A DNA stretch of 60,461 bases from Deltaproteobacteria bacterium (GCA_029262455.1 JAJCZJ010000030.1:1-60461); one strand, 5' to 3'; counted from the stretch's first letter, positions 1 to 8,358 are shown. Translations and numbers: made by a program. The notes: a model not told the origin generated them from the sequence alone.

Positions 1-7
1 CCATTTC

Positions 8-45
8 AAAACGCCTCTTTCCAAGCTGGGAGGAGGCGTTTTTTA
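8..45 (+). terminator. Rho-independent terminator
   Basis: A 10-bp perfect stem (AAAACGCCTC at 8-17 pairing with 33-42) encloses a 15-nt loop and runs into a T-rich tract (39-44). It would end a plus-strand transcript from a gene left of the window, before the pilin gene. Confidence 0.8.
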
Positions 46-150
46 TTGTGTGCGTATTACGACAGTCGTACTTCTAGTGCTCGTATCGGCGGAAATTAGT
101 CCCTTTGTGTGAGATACGATGGCAACTGATTCTGGCATGATTCCTGGGTC

Positions 151-531
151 ATGGGGCAAATCGCTAAGGTTCGGAAGTCCGAAGGTGGCTTCACTTTGAT
201 CGAGCTGATCATCGTGGTTTCGATCGTCGGTGTGCTGAGCGCGATCGCCATCGCGCAGTTCACGTTGTACCGGAAGAATTCCTATGACGCCTTGGCCCAG
301 AACGACCTGGCCAACCTGCGCATCGGCGAGGAAGCTCTCTACGCCTCAACCCAAGAGTACGCGGCCTGTGCGGACGCTGCCTGTGTCGGCGCGATTCCGG
401 GCTTCACGATCTCGGATAGCGTGACGCTGAGTGCGACCGCGGTGTCCGGCAACGATCCCAGTTTCTCGATCGTCGCACAGTCCTTAGCCGGTAGCGGCAA
501 GATCTTTTCGTTCGCGAGCAACGGGCCGTAA
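151..531 (+). CDS. Type IV pilin-like protein (PilA family)
   Basis: A short prepilin of 126 residues. A basic leader of 13 residues ends in Gly-Gly and is followed by FTLIE, so prepilin peptidase should cut between Gly13 and Phe14, leaving the conserved Glu at mature position 5. Residues 14-38 form the hydrophobic alpha-1 helix used for inner-membrane storage and filament packing. The rest is a small globular domain with a Cys73/Cys78 pair that could form a disulfide. The protein is short for a major pilin, so it may be PilA or a minor pilin. No pilus assembly genes are visible nearby. No clear ribosome binding site precedes the ATG. A strong terminator lies upstream, so the gene probably has its own promoter. 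Confidence 0.85.
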   Translation: MGQIAKVRKSEGGFTLIELIIVVSIVGVLSAIAIAQFTLYRKNSYDALAQNDLANLRIGEEALYASTQEYAACADAACVGAIPGFTISDSVTLSATAVSGNDPSFSIVAQSLAGSGKIFSFASNGP

Positions 532-579
532 TCTGGCCGGACATGGAATCACCGGCAGTCGTGCGACTCGCGATGAATG

Positions 580-1338
580 CTACGACTCGAGTTGGGCGAT
601 TGCGGCGAGCAATTGATCTGGACGCGGCCGCACGCGCCAGTTGTCGGTCAGGTCTCGCCAAACAATGCGTCCACTTTCGATGATGTAGGTCGCCGGCCGC
701 GGCAAATCGCCGCCGCCTGGTGCCGCGTCCGCGTGCCGCAGGCGGAAGGCGTCGGTTGCGGTGAGCATGCTATCCGACAAGATCGGAAAGTCGAGGTCTA
801 GCCACTCCGCGACTTGTCGATTCTGCTCAACTGAGTCCGGCGAGATGGCGATCAGTTGAATCCCTTGCGCTTCGAAATCAGAAATCCGTGACTGCAAACC
901 TTGCAGTTCTGACATGCAGAACGGTCACCAGTGGCCGCGATAAAACACCAGGAGCGTTCGCTCGCTACCGCTGAGAAGTGTGTCGGCGCCCAAATGGCTT
1001 TGCAGGGTGATTTCGGGCACATAGTCGCCGACCTGGATGGCGGTTGTAGCGTTGGGCAGCCCGTACGACAGACTGAAACAATAGTATGTCAGCAATGCGG
1101 TCAGCGCGGTCGACAAGGTCAGTCCCGCGCCACCGGCAATGCGTCTCCAGCCGCCGTGCTGTTTGGCCTGCGAGAAGCCCTTCCAACAAATCGCCACGGA
1201 AGCGATCAGCAGGAGGAGGTTGAGCCAGGGGATGTCCCGCAATGCCGGCCATTGGTAGAAAATCGTGTAGTACGAGAGGAACCCGAAGAGTGCGAGTAAC
1301 GGTCCGGCCCAGAGGGCATGGTTGGTGCGGTCTTGCAT
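580..1338 (-). CDS. Membrane-anchored peroxiredoxin-like selenoprotein (in-frame UGA = Sec)
   Basis: Two open stretches in one frame (1338-928 and 924-580) are separated only by a TGA at 927-925. Reading it as selenocysteine gives one protein of 252 residues. Residues 1-90 hold about three membrane helices, and residues 100-252 form an AhpC/TSA redoxin-like domain. The sequence around the UGA is FYRGHW-U-PFC-MSEL. Family relatives have Cys at U, giving a CPFC or CPYC redox centre after FYRG-W, so Sec replaces the catalytic Cys and leaves a UxxC motif. The downstream half keeps the expected family features (AISPDS, FPILSD, RPATYII, NWRVRPRP). A SECIS-like hairpin follows the UGA. A pseudogene would need the only stop to fall exactly on the catalytic codon. 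The likely role is membrane-tethered thiol or peroxide reduction; the substrate is unknown. Conventional annotation would report two truncated genes. Confidence 0.88.
878..912 (-). promoter_or_regulatory. Bacterial SECIS-like element of the redoxin selenoprotein
   Basis: In mRNA sense, 18 nt after the UGA comes CUGCAA-GGU-UUGCAG, a 6-bp perfect upper stem (906-901 with 897-892) closed by a GGU loop at 900-898. Directly below it UCAGAA (912-907) can pair with UUCUGA (883-878), with an 8-nt bulge on the 3' side. The loop starts 24 nt after the UGA. Known bacterial SECIS elements lie inside the coding region just after the UGA and have a small apical loop with a conserved G, often GU. The fit is good by eye; no folding energy was computed. 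Confidence 0.75.
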
Positions 1339-1451
1339 GTCGATGGAGACGCTAGCAACCGACCCGGGCTATGCCAAGCTTGCCGATGTTCCGGGTACCG
1401 CGAATCGGGTGCGCGAGAGGTAGCGCCGAGCGTTCGTCGATCGTTCCTGCT

Positions 1452-1490
1452 CGAAGAGAGGCGGACCGGCGCGTGGACCGCCCCTCTTCG
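1452..1490 (-). terminator. Intergenic hairpin downstream of the GST gene
   Basis: CGAAGAG at 1452-1458 pairs with CTCTTCG at 1484-1490, and GGCGG pairs with CCGCC inside it, giving an interrupted 12-bp GC-rich stem. It lies 20 bp after the GST stop codon and before the selenoprotein start. There is no U tract on the minus-strand RNA, so it is a weak terminator candidate or only a stabilising 3' hairpin. Confidence 0.35.
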
Positions 1491-1509
1491 GCGTTGTTCG
1501 ACTTTAGCG

Positions 1510-2142
1510 CTATCCGAAGCTCGGTGCGGCCGTCTTCCACGAGTCCATTGCTTCCAGTGACTCGCGCCAGCGTATGATCTCAGCGAAACCCTCGACCGGA
1601 ATCTTTGCTTCTTTGTAGAAGGTTAGCCATGACCCGACGGAGATGTCGGCCAGGGTCATCGTGTCACCGACGAGAAACTTTCGACCTTGCAGGTGGTTGT
1701 TGAGGATGCTGCCGTACTTCTCGATCCCGACCTGACCTTTCGCGAGCTCGGCCGGGTCGGGGTCGCCACCGCCCACGAGCTGCTTGACCATGTTTTCGAA
1801 AGTGAAGGCACCACAGGCCGAGCCCCAGTGAGCGAGACGCCAAGACTGCCAGCGGCTGACGTCGGCCTGAGCCTGGGCGTCAGCTGGCCACAAGGTGCGG
1901 GGCGTTTCCTTGGTGCCCAAGTACTGCATGATCGCGGTGGACTCCCAGAGCACGAAGTCACCGTCTTCGAGGACGGGCATGAGTCCGTTTGGATTGAGCG
2001 CAAGAAACTCGGGTGTCTTCTGTTGCTGTTTCAGGAGATCGACCATACAGATCTCGACGTCGGAGTTGAGTTCGTTTGCGGCAATCAAGACCTGTCGCGC
2101 ATTCGGCGAGGGCGGGAAGACGTGCAACTTCATCTTAGCCAT
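1510..2142 (-). CDS. Glutathione S-transferase family protein
   Basis: A 210-residue cytosolic GST. Residues 1-77 form the thioredoxin-fold glutathione site: a PPSPNARQ stretch after strand 1 with Ser12 as the likely thiol-activating residue, NPNGLMPVL with the cis-Pro near residue 56, and ESTAI near 67-71 contacting the gamma-glutamyl group. Residues 90-210 are the helical second domain with the conserved N-capping stretch GDTMTLADISV. It would conjugate or reduce hydrophobic electrophiles using glutathione. It lies 90 bp after the TetR gene on the same strand, so TetR may control it. The ATG at 2142 is followed by a second ATG three codons later; either start is possible. Confidence 0.9.
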   Translation of the reverse strand: MAKMKLHVFPPSPNARQVLIAANELNSDVEICMVDLLKQQQKTPEFLALNPNGLMPVLEDGDFVLWESTAIMQYLGTKETPRTLWPADAQAQADVSRWQSWRLAHWGSACGAFTFENMVKQLVGGGDPDPAELAKGQVGIEKYGSILNNHLQGRKFLVGDTMTLADISVGSWLTFYKEAKIPVEGFAEIIRWRESLEAMDSWKTAAPSFG

Positions 2143-2232
2143 TTGTTTTCTCCCTGTGTTTAGGACCGGTTGCGCCGGTCGCAGTTATCCTGTCGTCGCA
2201 ATGGCGCAAGGCAGCTGCACAATTATGACGTA

Positions 2233-2832
2233 TCAATTCAATAGTTTTTCGACGTAGGACTTGTAGTGCTGGAGACTCTGGCGCAGCGCCTTTTGGTCGC
2301 CGGTAATGCGCACCAGTAGGAGCCCGCCCTGGAACACTGCGATCAGGTGCCGGGCAACTTCACTCGGTTTCCAACGAGCTCGCGGTGTGTATAGCCGCTT
2401 CGCCGCGCGCAAATCTTCTTCGACAAACCGGGTCCAGGTGGTCAAGCCCGCCGCGATGACCTCGCGCATTTCGGGACAGACGTGCGATATCTCCTGACCG
2501 AGATTGCCCATCAGGCAACCTTCGAGAATCATCGGGTCCTGCGCCGCCACGAGCATTAGATCGAGATAGGCGAGGAAACGGGCTTTGGGGTCTTCGATCT
2601 CGCTGTGAGGACCGCTCGTCATGAATTCGAATCGCTCGGCGCCGTAAAGTTCGAGGATGGCGATCCCAAGCGCCTTTTTTGTCGGGAAATAGTGAAAAAA
2701 ACTTCCCTTGGTCACGCCCGCCTCGCTGCAAATCTGGTCGATCCCGGTGCCGGCGTACCCTTGGCGTAGGACCAAGCGTCGCGCGGCATCGAGTAGATTC
2801 TGCCGTACCTCGGGATTTGCTGGGCGTGGACT
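2233..2832 (-). CDS. TetR/AcrR family transcriptional regulator
   Basis: About 199 residues. The N-terminal helix-turn-helix is clear: the protein opens with NLLDAARRLVLRQGYAGTGI, then IDQICSEAGVTKGSFFHYFPTKKAL, the canonical TetR recognition helix. The C-terminal two thirds are the variable ligand-binding and dimer domain. The ATG at 2832 (MSPRPANPEV) is chosen over an upstream TTG at 2844 because the sigma70-like promoter leaves only a short leader there. A perfect 14-bp palindrome just upstream is the likely operator, implying autorepression. The downstream GST gene is the best candidate target. The ligand is not predictable. Confidence 0.9.
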   Translation of the reverse strand, partial: SPRPANPEVRQNLLDAARRLVLRQGYAGTGIDQICSEAGVTKGSFFHYFPTKKALGIAILELYGAERFEFMTSGPHSEIEDPKARFLAYLDLMLVAAQDPMILEGCLMGNLGQEISHVCPEMREVIAAGLTTWTRFVEEDLRAAKRLYTPRARWKPSEVARHLIAVFQGGLLLVRITGDQKALRQSLQHYKSYVEKLLN

Positions 2833-2839
2833 CATAATA

Positions 2840-2885
2840 ACCAACCGGTTGGTATGTTATAGAGCTTTCGGGCGAGCTGCGTCAA
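2840..2885 (-). promoter_or_regulatory. Promoter and palindromic operator of the TetR gene
   Basis: On the minus strand, TTGACG (2885-2880) and TATAAC (2861-2856) are spaced by 18 bp and form a good sigma70-type promoter. Just after the -10 box is the perfect 14-bp palindrome ACCAACCGGTTGGT (2853-2840), overlapping the expected transcription start and ending 7 bp before the ATG. Its sequence resembles the ACC-ACCGGT-GGT operators typical of many TetR proteins. Binding here would block initiation, so autoregulation is likely. Confidence 0.8.
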
Positions 2886-2920
2886 GTCGCGATGTCCCGA
2901 GCTGTTGAAAGAGGCGGGTC

Positions 2921-3697
2921 CTAGCCGCGCCAGCGTTCGAGATCGGCGGTGATCTGGGTGTGGCAACGTTCGAGGATTTCGCTATTCGACAGCCCCGGCG
3001 AGCGGGCGATCGGGTCTCCGAACCGAACTCGGACACGTACGCCAAACGGCAGCGGCAATAGGTTGTATCTGAGAAGCTGCCACGATCCGTCGATGGTGGT
3101 TGGAACGACGGCTAGATCCGGTGCGGCTTCGAGAAGAGTCATCGTGCCGGCCGGCTTGAATTGGCTGAGGCTACCGTCTCGCGAACGCGTTCCTTCCGGG
3201 TAGATCACGGCTGAAACACCGCGCTGTTGGGCGCGTTCGCCCATAGCGCGAATCTCGTCTTGCGCTTGTTCGCGATGGTCGCGGTCGATCAGGGCATTGC
3301 CGCCAGCTCGCAAGTTGTAGGAGATGCTTGGAATCCCTTTTGCCAAGGATTTCTTCGCGACGTACTTTGGGTAGTTGGAGAACAGGAGTCCGCCGAAGAT
3401 AGGCACGTCGAGCATGCTCTGATGGTTGGCGACGATGATGTATCCCGTTCGAGGTTTGATCGCCTCGGACCGTTCGACGTGTAGTCGCATGCCGCCGACT
3501 CGAAATGCGTACAGGAGCAACCGCTGCAGAATGCCGACGGCGATCTCCTGCGGGCGCTGGCCAAACAATCGCGCCAGCCTTTGAATCGGATCGAATACCA
3601 GCAGTAGGCCACCAAAGAGAATCAGGAACGGGACGGTGAAGACCCAGTCGATGAGTTTTGGGCGTGATTCTGGCTTCTTGGCTGCGGGCTCCGTCAT
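2921..3697 (-). CDS. 1-acylglycerol-3-phosphate O-acyltransferase (PlsC-like)
   Basis: A 258-residue membrane-bound acyltransferase. A hydrophobic segment at about 17-36 anchors it to the inner membrane. The acyltransferase block I NHQSMLD (91-97, the HX4D catalytic motif) and block III YPEGTRS (166-172, phosphate-binding) are intact. It should transfer an acyl chain to lysophosphatidic acid or a related lysolipid in phospholipid synthesis. It stands upstream of the TetR gene on the same strand with about 75 bp between them, but that gap holds the TetR promoter, so the two are probably separate transcripts. Confidence 0.88.
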   Translation of the reverse strand: MTEPAAKKPESRPKLIDWVFTVPFLILFGGLLLVFDPIQRLARLFGQRPQEIAVGILQRLLLYAFRVGGMRLHVERSEAIKPRTGYIIVANHQSMLDVPIFGGLLFSNYPKYVAKKSLAKGIPSISYNLRAGGNALIDRDHREQAQDEIRAMGERAQQRGVSAVIYPEGTRSRDGSLSQFKPAGTMTLLEAAPDLAVVPTTIDGSWQLLRYNLLPLPFGVRVRVRFGDPIARSPGLSNSEILERCHTQITADLERWRG

Positions 3698-3798
3698 GGT
3701 TGTTCGACCTATTTACGCAGGATTGCCGGAGCTGTCACGTCTTGTGCCGAGCAAGTCCTTGACTTGGCTTTTTCCGGCGTCTGAACTAATTGCCTTGG

Positions 3799-4677
3799 AT
3801 GATTCCAAGACTTCCGTTTGGCAGGACTGGTCATCAATCCTCACGCGCACTCTTCGGAGCCGCAGCCCTTGGGGCGATGCGTCAGGAGCGAGCCGATGCT
3901 GTGCTCGACATGCTCCTCGAGTTTGGCGTCAATCACATCGATACCGCAGCAGACTATGGTGAGTCCGAGAGTCGTGTCGGGCCGTGGATGAAGCGACATC
4001 GAGGGGACTTCTTTCTCGCGACGAAGACGCACGCGCGTGACTACGCTGGGGCCCGCGATAGCATTCATCGCTCGCTCGACCGCCTGCAGACAGACCGGCT
4101 GGACCTATTGCAACTGCACAACCTCGTCGAGCCGGACGAGTGGGAGCAAGCGTTGTCAGCCGGCGGAGCCGTGGAGGCTGTTGTCGAAGCACGAGAAGCG
4201 GGTTTGGTTCGGTTTATTGGCGTCACCGGCCACGGGACGCGCATCGCTGCCGTGCATTTGCGTAGCCTCGAGCGATTTGCGTTTGATTCGATCTTGCTGC
4301 CCTACAACTTCACGATGATGGCGAATCCGACCTATGCGGCAGATTTCGAGCAGGTCTGTGCCGTCGCGGCAGAGAGGGACATTGCTGTTCAGACGATCAA
4401 ATCAATCGCCCGCAGACGTTGGCAGGGCGACGAAGGCCGACGCTTTAGTTGGTACGAACCGATTCGCGATTCCGAGGCGCTGCGCAGGGGCGTACACTGG
4501 GCTCTGTCGCGACCTGGCATTTTTCTCAACACCTCATCGGATGCGACGTTGTTGCGCGAGATCCTTGAAGCCGCGGCATCGGCCGTCGAGGAACCCGAAG
4601 CGCAGGTGATGGAGCAGGATGTCTCTCGATTGGAAATCACGCCGCTCTTCGAAGCAGGGGAGTTGGAGACAATATAG
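3799..4677 (+). CDS. Aldo/keto reductase family protein
   Basis: About 292 residues with a TIM-barrel aldo/keto reductase pattern. PFGRTG opens the barrel. The catalytic Asp and Tyr lie in DTAADYGESE, the Lys in ATKTH, and the substrate His in LLQLHNL. It should reduce a carbonyl compound with NAD(P)H; the substrate is unknown. ATG 3799 (MIPRLPFGRTG) is preferred; a TTG three codons upstream adds only Pro-Trp. It is followed after 78 bp by a luciferase-like oxidoreductase on the same strand. The C-terminal region is divergent from the longer ferredoxin-fused members of this family. Confidence 0.87.
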   Translation: MIPRLPFGRTGHQSSRALFGAAALGAMRQERADAVLDMLLEFGVNHIDTAADYGESESRVGPWMKRHRGDFFLATKTHARDYAGARDSIHRSLDRLQTDRLDLLQLHNLVEPDEWEQALSAGGAVEAVVEAREAGLVRFIGVTGHGTRIAAVHLRSLERFAFDSILLPYNFTMMANPTYAADFEQVCAVAAERDIAVQTIKSIARRRWQGDEGRRFSWYEPIRDSEALRRGVHWALSRPGIFLNTSSDATLLREILEAAASAVEEPEAQVMEQDVSRLEITPLFEAGELETI

Positions 4678-4755
4678 TGCCCTGACGACAACGCGGGTGT
4701 CGGCCGGCGACTTACATGTTTGTGTCAATCGGTAGCCGTTGATAGATCCGGTCGG

Positions 4756-5646
4756 ATGAAGATCAGCCTCTGTCTGCCGTACATGGAGCGGGATTACGAC
4801 CGCTCGACGACGCTCGATTGGTGCCGGCTCGCCGACGCGGGTCCGTTCGAAAGCTTATCCTGCGGCGAACGGATTACATCCTATACGCAGGATATGCGCG
4901 TCGTCTTGAGCGCTGCTGCAGCGCTGACCGAGCGCGTGCGTATCATTCCCTCGCTCTACGTCTTGCCGATGCACTCCGCGGTTCGGGTGGCGAAAGAAAT
5001 GGCCACGCTGGATGTTCTGTCGGGTGGACGGGTCACCGTGACCGTCGGCGTCGGTGGCCGTGAGCACGACTACCGAGCGCTTGGTTCGCCGTTCACCAAA
5101 CGCTTGCAGCGGCTCGACGACGGAGTCGCGGAGATGCGCCGGATCTGGAGTGGTGAGCCTCCGTTCGAGGGAGCCGATCCAGTGGGGCCGGCGCCTGTGC
5201 AAAAGGGCGGTCCACCGATTTGGGCGGGCGCAATGAATCCAAAGGCGATGCAGCGAGCCAGCAAGTGGGCGGACGGCGTTTACGGTTTCTCGATGGACGG
5301 TGGGGTCAAGACCGTACGTGAGCAGAGTGAACGCGCGCGGTCGGCCTGGAAGGAATCTGGCCGCAAGGAAAAGCCCTACGTTGCTACGGGTTTTTGGTTT
5401 TCGCTGGTCGACGATGCCGAAAGTGGACTCAAGTCCTATGTCTACGACTATCTCAAGATCATCGACGACGAAATCGCGCGGGCCGTGGCAGACACGATGA
5501 CCTGTCACAATGCCGAGGCGGTCGCTGCGGCGCTCGACGGGATTGAGGCCGAAGGCTGTGACGAGTGCTTCATGGTGCCGGCGACGCTGGAGACTCTAGA
5601 GTTGGATCGCCTCGCCGACCTCGTGGCGAAACGGCGGTCTCGATAA
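4756..5646 (+). CDS. LLM-class (luciferase-like) flavin/F420-dependent oxidoreductase
   Basis: About 296 residues in the bacterial luciferase-like TIM-barrel family. It opens MKISLCLPYM and has the family segments AAALTERVRIIPSLYVLP and KEMATLDVLSGGRVTVTVGVGG, then a typical PPIWAGAMNPKAMQRAS-WADG segment that binds the flavin or F420 phosphate. Members use reduced F420 or FMN for hydride transfer on diverse substrates; the cofactor cannot be decided from sequence alone here. ATG 4756 starts the conserved barrel strand; the upstream GTG-like extension has no family similarity. It probably forms a loose plus-strand unit with the aldo/keto reductase. Confidence 0.87.
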   Translation: MKISLCLPYMERDYDRSTTLDWCRLADAGPFESLSCGERITSYTQDMRVVLSAAAALTERVRIIPSLYVLPMHSAVRVAKEMATLDVLSGGRVTVTVGVGGREHDYRALGSPFTKRLQRLDDGVAEMRRIWSGEPPFEGADPVGPAPVQKGGPPIWAGAMNPKAMQRASKWADGVYGFSMDGGVKTVREQSERARSAWKESGRKEKPYVATGFWFSLVDDAESGLKSYVYDYLKIIDDEIARAVADTMTCHNAEAVAAALDGIEAEGCDECFMVPATLETLELDRLADLVAKRRSR

Positions 5647-5790
5647 ACGTTTGCGGAGGTCCCGATCTCGGTTCGTTGGGCGTTGGCTTCAGGGGCGATT
5701 TTGAACCTTTGTGGACCTCTGTTGCATTCGACCCGACCGGCCTCTACAAGCGCCTTCTCGGGCACTAGAATGCGGAGGCGATGAACGACG

Positions 5791-7023
5791 ATGGCTCAGA
5801 TCAACGACAATTATTCGAAGCTTGCGGCGGGGTACCTTTTTCCTGAGATCGGTCGACGGGTGAGCGCGTTCTGCGATGCCAACCCGCAGGCCGATGTCAT
5901 TCGTCTCGGTATCGGTGACGTAACAGAACCGCTACCGCCCGCGATCGCCAAGGCTTTGCACGGTGCCGTCGATGAGATGTCGGCGCGAGATACCTTCCGT
6001 GGTTACGGTCCGGAGCAGGGCTACGAGTTCTTGCGCGAGGCGATTGCCCAAAACGACTACCAGGCGCGCGGCGCCGACGTCAGCGCCGACGAGATCTTTG
6101 TCTCTGACGGATCTAAGTGCGACTCGGGCAACATCTTGGATATCTTTGGTACTGGTAACAAGATCGCCGTGACCGACCCGGTGTATCCGGTCTACGTGGA
6201 TACCAACGTCATGGCTGGCAACACCGGCGACGCGGACGACGCCGGCCGCTATGGCGGCTTGATCTACATACCCGTAACCGCGGAGAACGAATTCACACCG
6301 TCGCTACCGGACGGCAAGGTCGACCTCATCTATCTTTGTTACCCGAATAACCCGACGGGCACAGTCGCGAGTGCTGCGACGCTGAAGCAGTGGGTGGACT
6401 ACGCCCGCAAAAACGATTCGATCATCCTGTTTGACGCCGCCTACGAAGCGTACATCACCGACTCGTCGATTCCGCACTCGATCTTCGAGATCGAGGGAGC
6501 GCGCGAGGTTGCGATCGAGTTTCGCTCGTTTTCGAAGAACGCCGGGTTTACCGGTACCCGCTGTGCGTTCACCGTCGTGCCGAAGGACCTGCAGGGCCGA
6601 ACCGCGAGCGGTGAGCGGCAGGCGGTGCACCCGCTGTGGAATCGACGTCAGTCCACGAAGTTCAACGGCGTGTCGTACATCATTCAACGGGGTGCCGAAG
6701 CGGCGTACTCGCCCGAGGGCAAGCAGCAGATCGGTGCGCTGGTCGATTTCTACTTGACCAACGCGAAACTTCTACGCGAGGGCTTGGAGAAGGTCGGGAT
6801 CTCGGTCTACGGAGGTGTCAACGCGCCGTACGTCTGGCTGAAGACTCCGGGCGGCGCGAGTAGTTGGGACTTCTTCGACAGGTTGCTCGACAAGGCTCAT
6901 CTGGTCGGCACTCCGGGCAGCGGCTTCGGCGCGAGCGGCGAAGGTTATTTCCGACTCAGTGCCTTCAACAGTCGTGCCAACGTCGAACAAGCTGTCGAGC
7001 GATTTCAGCAACTCGTGGGGTAG
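5791..7023 (+). CDS. dapL: LL-diaminopimelate aminotransferase
   Basis: A fold-type I PLP aminotransferase of 410 residues, the usual DapL length. It opens [20 protein letters not shown], typical of DapL, and has [38 protein letters not shown] and the PLP lysine K249 in [13 protein letters not shown]. DapL converts tetrahydrodipicolinate and glutamate directly to LL-diaminopimelate for lysine and peptidoglycan synthesis, bypassing DapD, DapC and DapE. The flanking genes are unrelated to lysine synthesis. Its presence points away from gamma- and betaproteobacteria. A GCGATG start context with AACGACG is used; no strong ribosome binding site is seen. Confidence 0.95.
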   Translation: MAQINDNYSKLAAGYLFPEIGRRVSAFCDANPQADVIRLGIGDVTEPLPPAIAKALHGAVDEMSARDTFRGYGPEQGYEFLREAIAQNDYQARGADVSADEIFVSDGSKCDSGNILDIFGTGNKIAVTDPVYPVYVDTNVMAGNTGDADDAGRYGGLIYIPVTAENEFTPSLPDGKVDLIYLCYPNNPTGTVASAATLKQWVDYARKNDSIILFDAAYEAYITDSSIPHSIFEIEGAREVAIEFRSFSKNAGFTGTRCAFTVVPKDLQGRTASGERQAVHPLWNRRQSTKFNGVSYIIQRGAEAAYSPEGKQQIGALVDFYLTNAKLLREGLEKVGISVYGGVNAPYVWLKTPGGASSWDFFDRLLDKAHLVGTPGSGFGASGEGYFRLSAFNSRANVEQAVERFQQLVG

Positions 7024-7084
7024 GACAGGGCGCTTCTCTCGACGGTTTCTGCGCGAGTAGTGCGGGAAATTGCCGTCTCGCTCC

Positions 7085-7537
7085 TCAGAGGACGAATCGA
7101 AAGAACGGGATTGTTCGCCCTGGAATACTCGACGGAATCTGTTGCTCGAGTTTGGCGCCGACCGTTTGGTAAAAGCCCGCTGCATTCGGGTCACTCTGTA
7201 TCACAAGTGAGTCGCAACCTGCCTCGCGTGCGAGATTGCAGGCGTGAGCGAATAGCGCCGTTCCGAATCCGTGCGACAGGTGTGCGGGCTCGATGAAGAG
7301 GTGCTCCAGCTCGAGTTCTCCTCCTGCGTTTTCCGCCAGAGTGTAGAAGCCCACGACCCGGCCGGCGTCTTCAATCACGTGGGTGCGATTCGATACGACT
7401 TCTGAAGCAGCGATGGTGAGCTCGTCTCGAAACACGGCCATTTGTTCCGGACTGTATTTCCAGTGGGCCTTTGAGCGCAGAGCGAGTTCCGAGATCAGCC
7501 CTGCCTCGTCTGCCCGCGCGCGTCTTATCGACGACAT
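7085..7537 (-). CDS. GNAT family N-acetyltransferase
   Basis: About 150 residues from ATG 7537 (MSSIRRARADEAGLISELAL). The acetyl-CoA binding motif A is LEHLFIEPAHLSHGFGTALF, with the R/Q-x-x-G-x-G loop degenerate as HLSHGFGT. Motif B covers NPNAAGFYQTVGAK, which has the conserved FY typical of GNAT proteins. It should acetylate a small molecule or protein amine. The start overlaps the upstream VOC gene region by only a few bases of spacing (7551 to 7537), so it is probably the last gene of a three-gene minus-strand unit. The longer open frame to 7582 lies inside the VOC gene and is not used. Confidence 0.85.
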   Translation of the reverse strand: MSSIRRARADEAGLISELALRSKAHWKYSPEQMAVFRDELTIAASEVVSNRTHVIEDAGRVVGFYTLAENAGGELELEHLFIEPAHLSHGFGTALFAHACNLAREAGCDSLVIQSDPNAAGFYQTVGAKLEQQIPSSIPGRTIPFFRFVL

Positions 7538-7550
7538 TCCGACGTCGCCA

Positions 7551-7973
7551 TCACTCTGAGGCCTCGCCGTCCGGGCTGGCAACTACGACGACGTAGCCAT
7601 CGGGGTCGCGGAACCAGATCTCCCGATGCCTTGGCCCGGGGTTTACGTGTGGATCTTCGAGAACTTCCGCCCTGAGCTTGACGATGCGGCCCACGGTGTC
7701 GTCGAAGTCTGAAACCTCGAACCAGATCAGCACGCCGTGACCGTTGCGGGCGGCTTCTCGGTCTACGAGATTCGGATGCCCATCTTCGTCCCACGCATGG
7801 AGCTGTAGAAGCAGATTCCCGTCTCGGTAGATGCGGTCGTAGACGTGGTCGTGGTCGCTTCCCGGAGGGAGTCCGGTGGCGTCGAGGAGCTCCTGATACC
7901 AACGGCTGCTCGCTTTGACGTCGGCTACGGCGATCAGCGGCTGGGATGTTGTTCTACCGATCGGGTTGGCCAT
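7551..7973 (-). CDS. VOC (glyoxalase/bleomycin resistance) family protein
   Basis: 140 residues with two beta-alpha-beta-beta-beta repeats of the vicinal oxygen chelate fold. The first starts PLIAVADVKASSRWYQELL; the second carries the metal-end motif REIWFRDPDGYVVVVAS. It could be a metal-dependent lyase, isomerase or dioxygenase, or a ligand-binding protein. It overlaps the end of the upstream membrane-protein gene by 20 bp and is followed 13 bp later by the GNAT gene, so the three are likely co-transcribed. Confidence 0.86.
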   Translation of the reverse strand: MANPIGRTTSQPLIAVADVKASSRWYQELLDATGLPPGSDHDHVYDRIYRDGNLLLQLHAWDEDGHPNLVDREAARNGHGVLIWFEVSDFDDTVGRIVKLRAEVLEDPHVNPGPRHREIWFRDPDGYVVVVASPDGEASE

Positions 7974-8358
7974 TCACGTGCGCCCCCAAATCGAGGTAGG
8001 TCTTCACCGCCGCCCCGACGATCAGGCTCACCAAGGCGACACAGTCAGCGGCAAAAACTCGCGCGAGCTGTTCGTTATAGCCACCGACGGCGGCCGCGAG
8101 CAAGAGAAATGAGATGACACTGACAAAGCCCACTACGAACGCCGTGGTTTGGTGTCGTTCCCAAAACGCCCCAGCGATGATCGCGCAGCCCAAGATGCCG
8201 AACAGAACCGCCCTATGGCGCATCAGGATGATCAAATTGGGGTCGGTGAACGGAATATCGTAGAGCGCGGAAAGCCGATTGGGGCCGACGACTCCACTCA
8301 ACGCCAATAACTGAATGATTCCCGTAATGATCAAGCTAGCTGAAACAACTCTTCGCAT
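7954..8358 (-). CDS. Small four-helix membrane protein of unknown function
   Basis: 134 residues with four predicted membrane helices (about 4-22, 46-64, 73-92 and 103-120). Between helices 1 and 2 is ALYDIPFTDPNLIILMRHRAVLFG, a pattern I associate with small uncharacterised membrane proteins that are sometimes misnamed phosphopantetheine adenylyltransferase. There is no catalytic motif. It is the first gene of the minus-strand trio and overlaps the VOC gene by 20 bp. Confidence 0.75.
   Translation of the reverse strand: MRRVVSASLIITGIIQLLALSGVVGPNRLSALYDIPFTDPNLIILMRHRAVLFGILGCAIIAGAFWERHQTTAFVVGFVSVISFLLLAAAVGGYNEQLARVFAADCVALVSLIVGAAVKTYLDLGAHVNGQPDR

Noticed and set aside
580-915. Separate truncated peroxiredoxin gene starting at 915
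   Set aside because: The frame continues across the UGA from a family-typical upstream half, and the catalytic residue position falls exactly on that UGA, so one selenoprotein is the better reading.
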